12,378 nucleotides of DNA, taken from the NCBI GenBank assembly GCA_028290245.1, contig JAQGKG010000100.1, forward strand, positions 1-12,378, read 5' to 3'. The notes under the pieces were generated by a model. That model saw only the letters and a list, made by a program, of their open reading frames with translations. It made no database searches and was not told the origin of the DNA. Shown here piece after piece: positions 11,499 through 12,378 of this stretch (positions within the stretch are counted from its first letter, which is position 1; the number at the start of each line of letters is the position of its first letter). The stretch is from Devosia sp. (GTDB lineage: Bacteria > Pseudomonadota > Alphaproteobacteria > Rhizobiales > Devosiaceae). Position numbers and translations under genes: made by a program.

Positions 11499-12378
11499 TC
11501 ACCGGATAATGCGGACGCCACGCGCCTTGGTGATGTAGCGCCAAAGCCACTGCATGCTGACCAAGGCTCGCTTCTCGAAGCCGACAAGCAGGTAGACATG
11601 CACCAGCGCCCAGAGCAACCACGCAATCCGGCCTCTGAGGTGGAAGTGGCCGAAGTCGAAGATGGCGGCGTGTCTGCCGATCACCGCGGTATTTCCTCGA
11701 TTATTAAATCGGAACTCTGCCACCTGCTCGGCACCAAAAGCCGTGCGGAGGGCACTACCGAGATATTGGCCTTGCTGCTTAGCGACTTGCGCCAGCCCGG
11801 GTAATGGCGTGCCATCCTGCAGTAACAAGGCTATGTCACCCAAGGCGTAAACGCCAGGTCTGTCGCGCACTGCTAACCTGTCATCGACGGGAATGCGACC
11901 GCTTCGGTCGGTGTCGATGCCAAGCCAACGGGCTGCAGGAGTCGCAGTCACGCCCGCGCCCCAGACGACTGTACCGGCAGGCAAAAACCCCTCGGCGGTC
12001 ATAACGCCATCGGGACGGATGTCGAGCACCCGAGTCGATGTTCTGATCTCGACGCCGAGTCGCGACAGTGCGGCCGTTGAATAGCGTACGAGATCCTCGG
12101 GGAACTGCCCGAGTATGCGAGAGCTTCCCTCCAGAAGAATGACCTGGGCCTCCGCGGGATCAATATTACGGAATTCACCGGCCAGCGTCCAACGTCCGAG
12201 CTCAGCGATGGCGCCCGCCATCTCCACGCCGGTCGGCCCTCCGCCGATCACGACCGACGTCATCAGCCGCTTTTGCTCATGGACACAAGTCGCGCGCTCC
12301 GCTTGCTCGTATGCTGCAAGAAGCCGTGATCGGTGGGTGCGCGAGTCATCGATGGTCTTGAGAGATGGCGCATGATCC
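11499..12378 (-). CDS. ndh: Type II NADH dehydrogenase (NDH-2), C-terminal part; start beyond right edge
   Basis: The frame is open to the right edge: 38 residues before the first internal ATG (12263) read LKTIDDSRTHRSRLLAAYEQAER, matching the NDH-2 region just before the NADH-binding fold, so the ATG is not the true start. VVIGGGPTGVEMAG is the GxGxxGxE NADH-binding motif, VYALGDIA is the second FAD-binding motif (GD), and GLAQVAKQQG is a conserved NDH-2 phrase. The C-terminal part, with FGHFHLRGRIAWLLWALVH and KRALVSMQWLWRYIT, is the amphipathic and hydrophobic membrane-binding region. It transfers electrons from NADH to quinone at the cytoplasmic membrane without pumping protons. About 292 residues are visible of the usual 420-450. 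It converges on the small-gene cluster. Confidence 0.93.
   Translation of the reverse strand, partial: DHAPSLKTIDDSRTHRSRLLAAYEQAERATCVHEQKRLMTSVVIGGGPTGVEMAGAIAELGRWTLAGEFRNIDPAEAQVILLEGSSRILGQFPEDLVRYSTAALSRLGVEIRTSTRVLDIRPDGVMTAEGFLPAGTVVWGAGVTATPAARWLGIDTDRSGRIPVDDRLAVRDRPGVYALGDIALLLQDGTPLPGLAQVAKQQGQYLGSALRTAFGAEQVAEFRFNNRGNTAVIGRHAAIFDFGHFHLRGRIAWLLWALVHVYLLVGFEKRALVSMQWLWRYITKARGVRIIR

Overview
The window is high-GC, gene-dense bacterial DNA with GC-rich third positions, short intergenic gaps and many start/stop overlaps. Protein types (DUF2934, a zinc-ribbon metallopeptidase of the COG4307 kind, a DUF347 four-repeat membrane protein, single-domain receivers, an NDH-2) suggest an alphaproteobacterium, probably of the Hyphomicrobiales (Devosia-like). 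That placement is an inference from family content. No rRNA, tRNA, CRISPR array, insertion sequence or phage gene was seen.

Layout. (1) 1-1658, minus strand: a signal-peptide protein of unknown function, a DUF347/COG4705 membrane protein whose start overlaps the previous stop, and an OmpR-type response regulator cut by the left edge. A very strong hairpin separates the last two. (2) 1793-3975, plus strand: a PAP2-family phosphatase, a secreted PepSY-like protein, a 41-residue single-span membrane protein that is easily overlooked, and a secreted DUF3828-like protein. (3) 3976-4518: a gene-free stretch between convergent genes, holding one long stem-loop. (4) 4519-8020, minus strand, transcribed right to left: a single-domain response regulator, an M42 aminopeptidase whose start overlaps the regulator's stop, a 55-residue single-span membrane protein, a DUF2934 protein and an erythromycin-esterase-family hydrolase. 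Spacing suggests one operon. (5) 8139-9741, plus strand: a 20-codon leader ORF with an ideal ribosome binding site whose stop overlaps the start of a zinc-ribbon metallopeptidase, then a second single-domain response regulator. (6) 9867-11413, plus strand: five very small, mostly hydrophilic proteins, two pairs of them overlapping. (7) 11499-12378, minus strand: the C-terminal part of a type II NADH dehydrogenase, running off the right edge and facing the small genes across a near-perfect 12-bp inverted repeat.

How they may work together. Three response regulators but no sensor kinase lie in 12 kb. The left regulator probably controls, or shares a transcript with, the DUF347 membrane protein and its periplasmic companion. 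The other two are receivers without output domains, so they would act by protein contact, as in alphaproteobacterial stress and phosphorelay signalling. DUF2934, esterase-like and tiny disordered proteins are common around stress-response loci, so regions 4-6 read as an accessory stress or envelope-maintenance island. This is inference: no gene here has a demonstrated function. The most unusual points are the regulator-M42-TM-DUF2934-esterase operon, the coupled leader ORF, the intercistronic hairpin at 209-240 and the group of small genes missed by length cut-offs.
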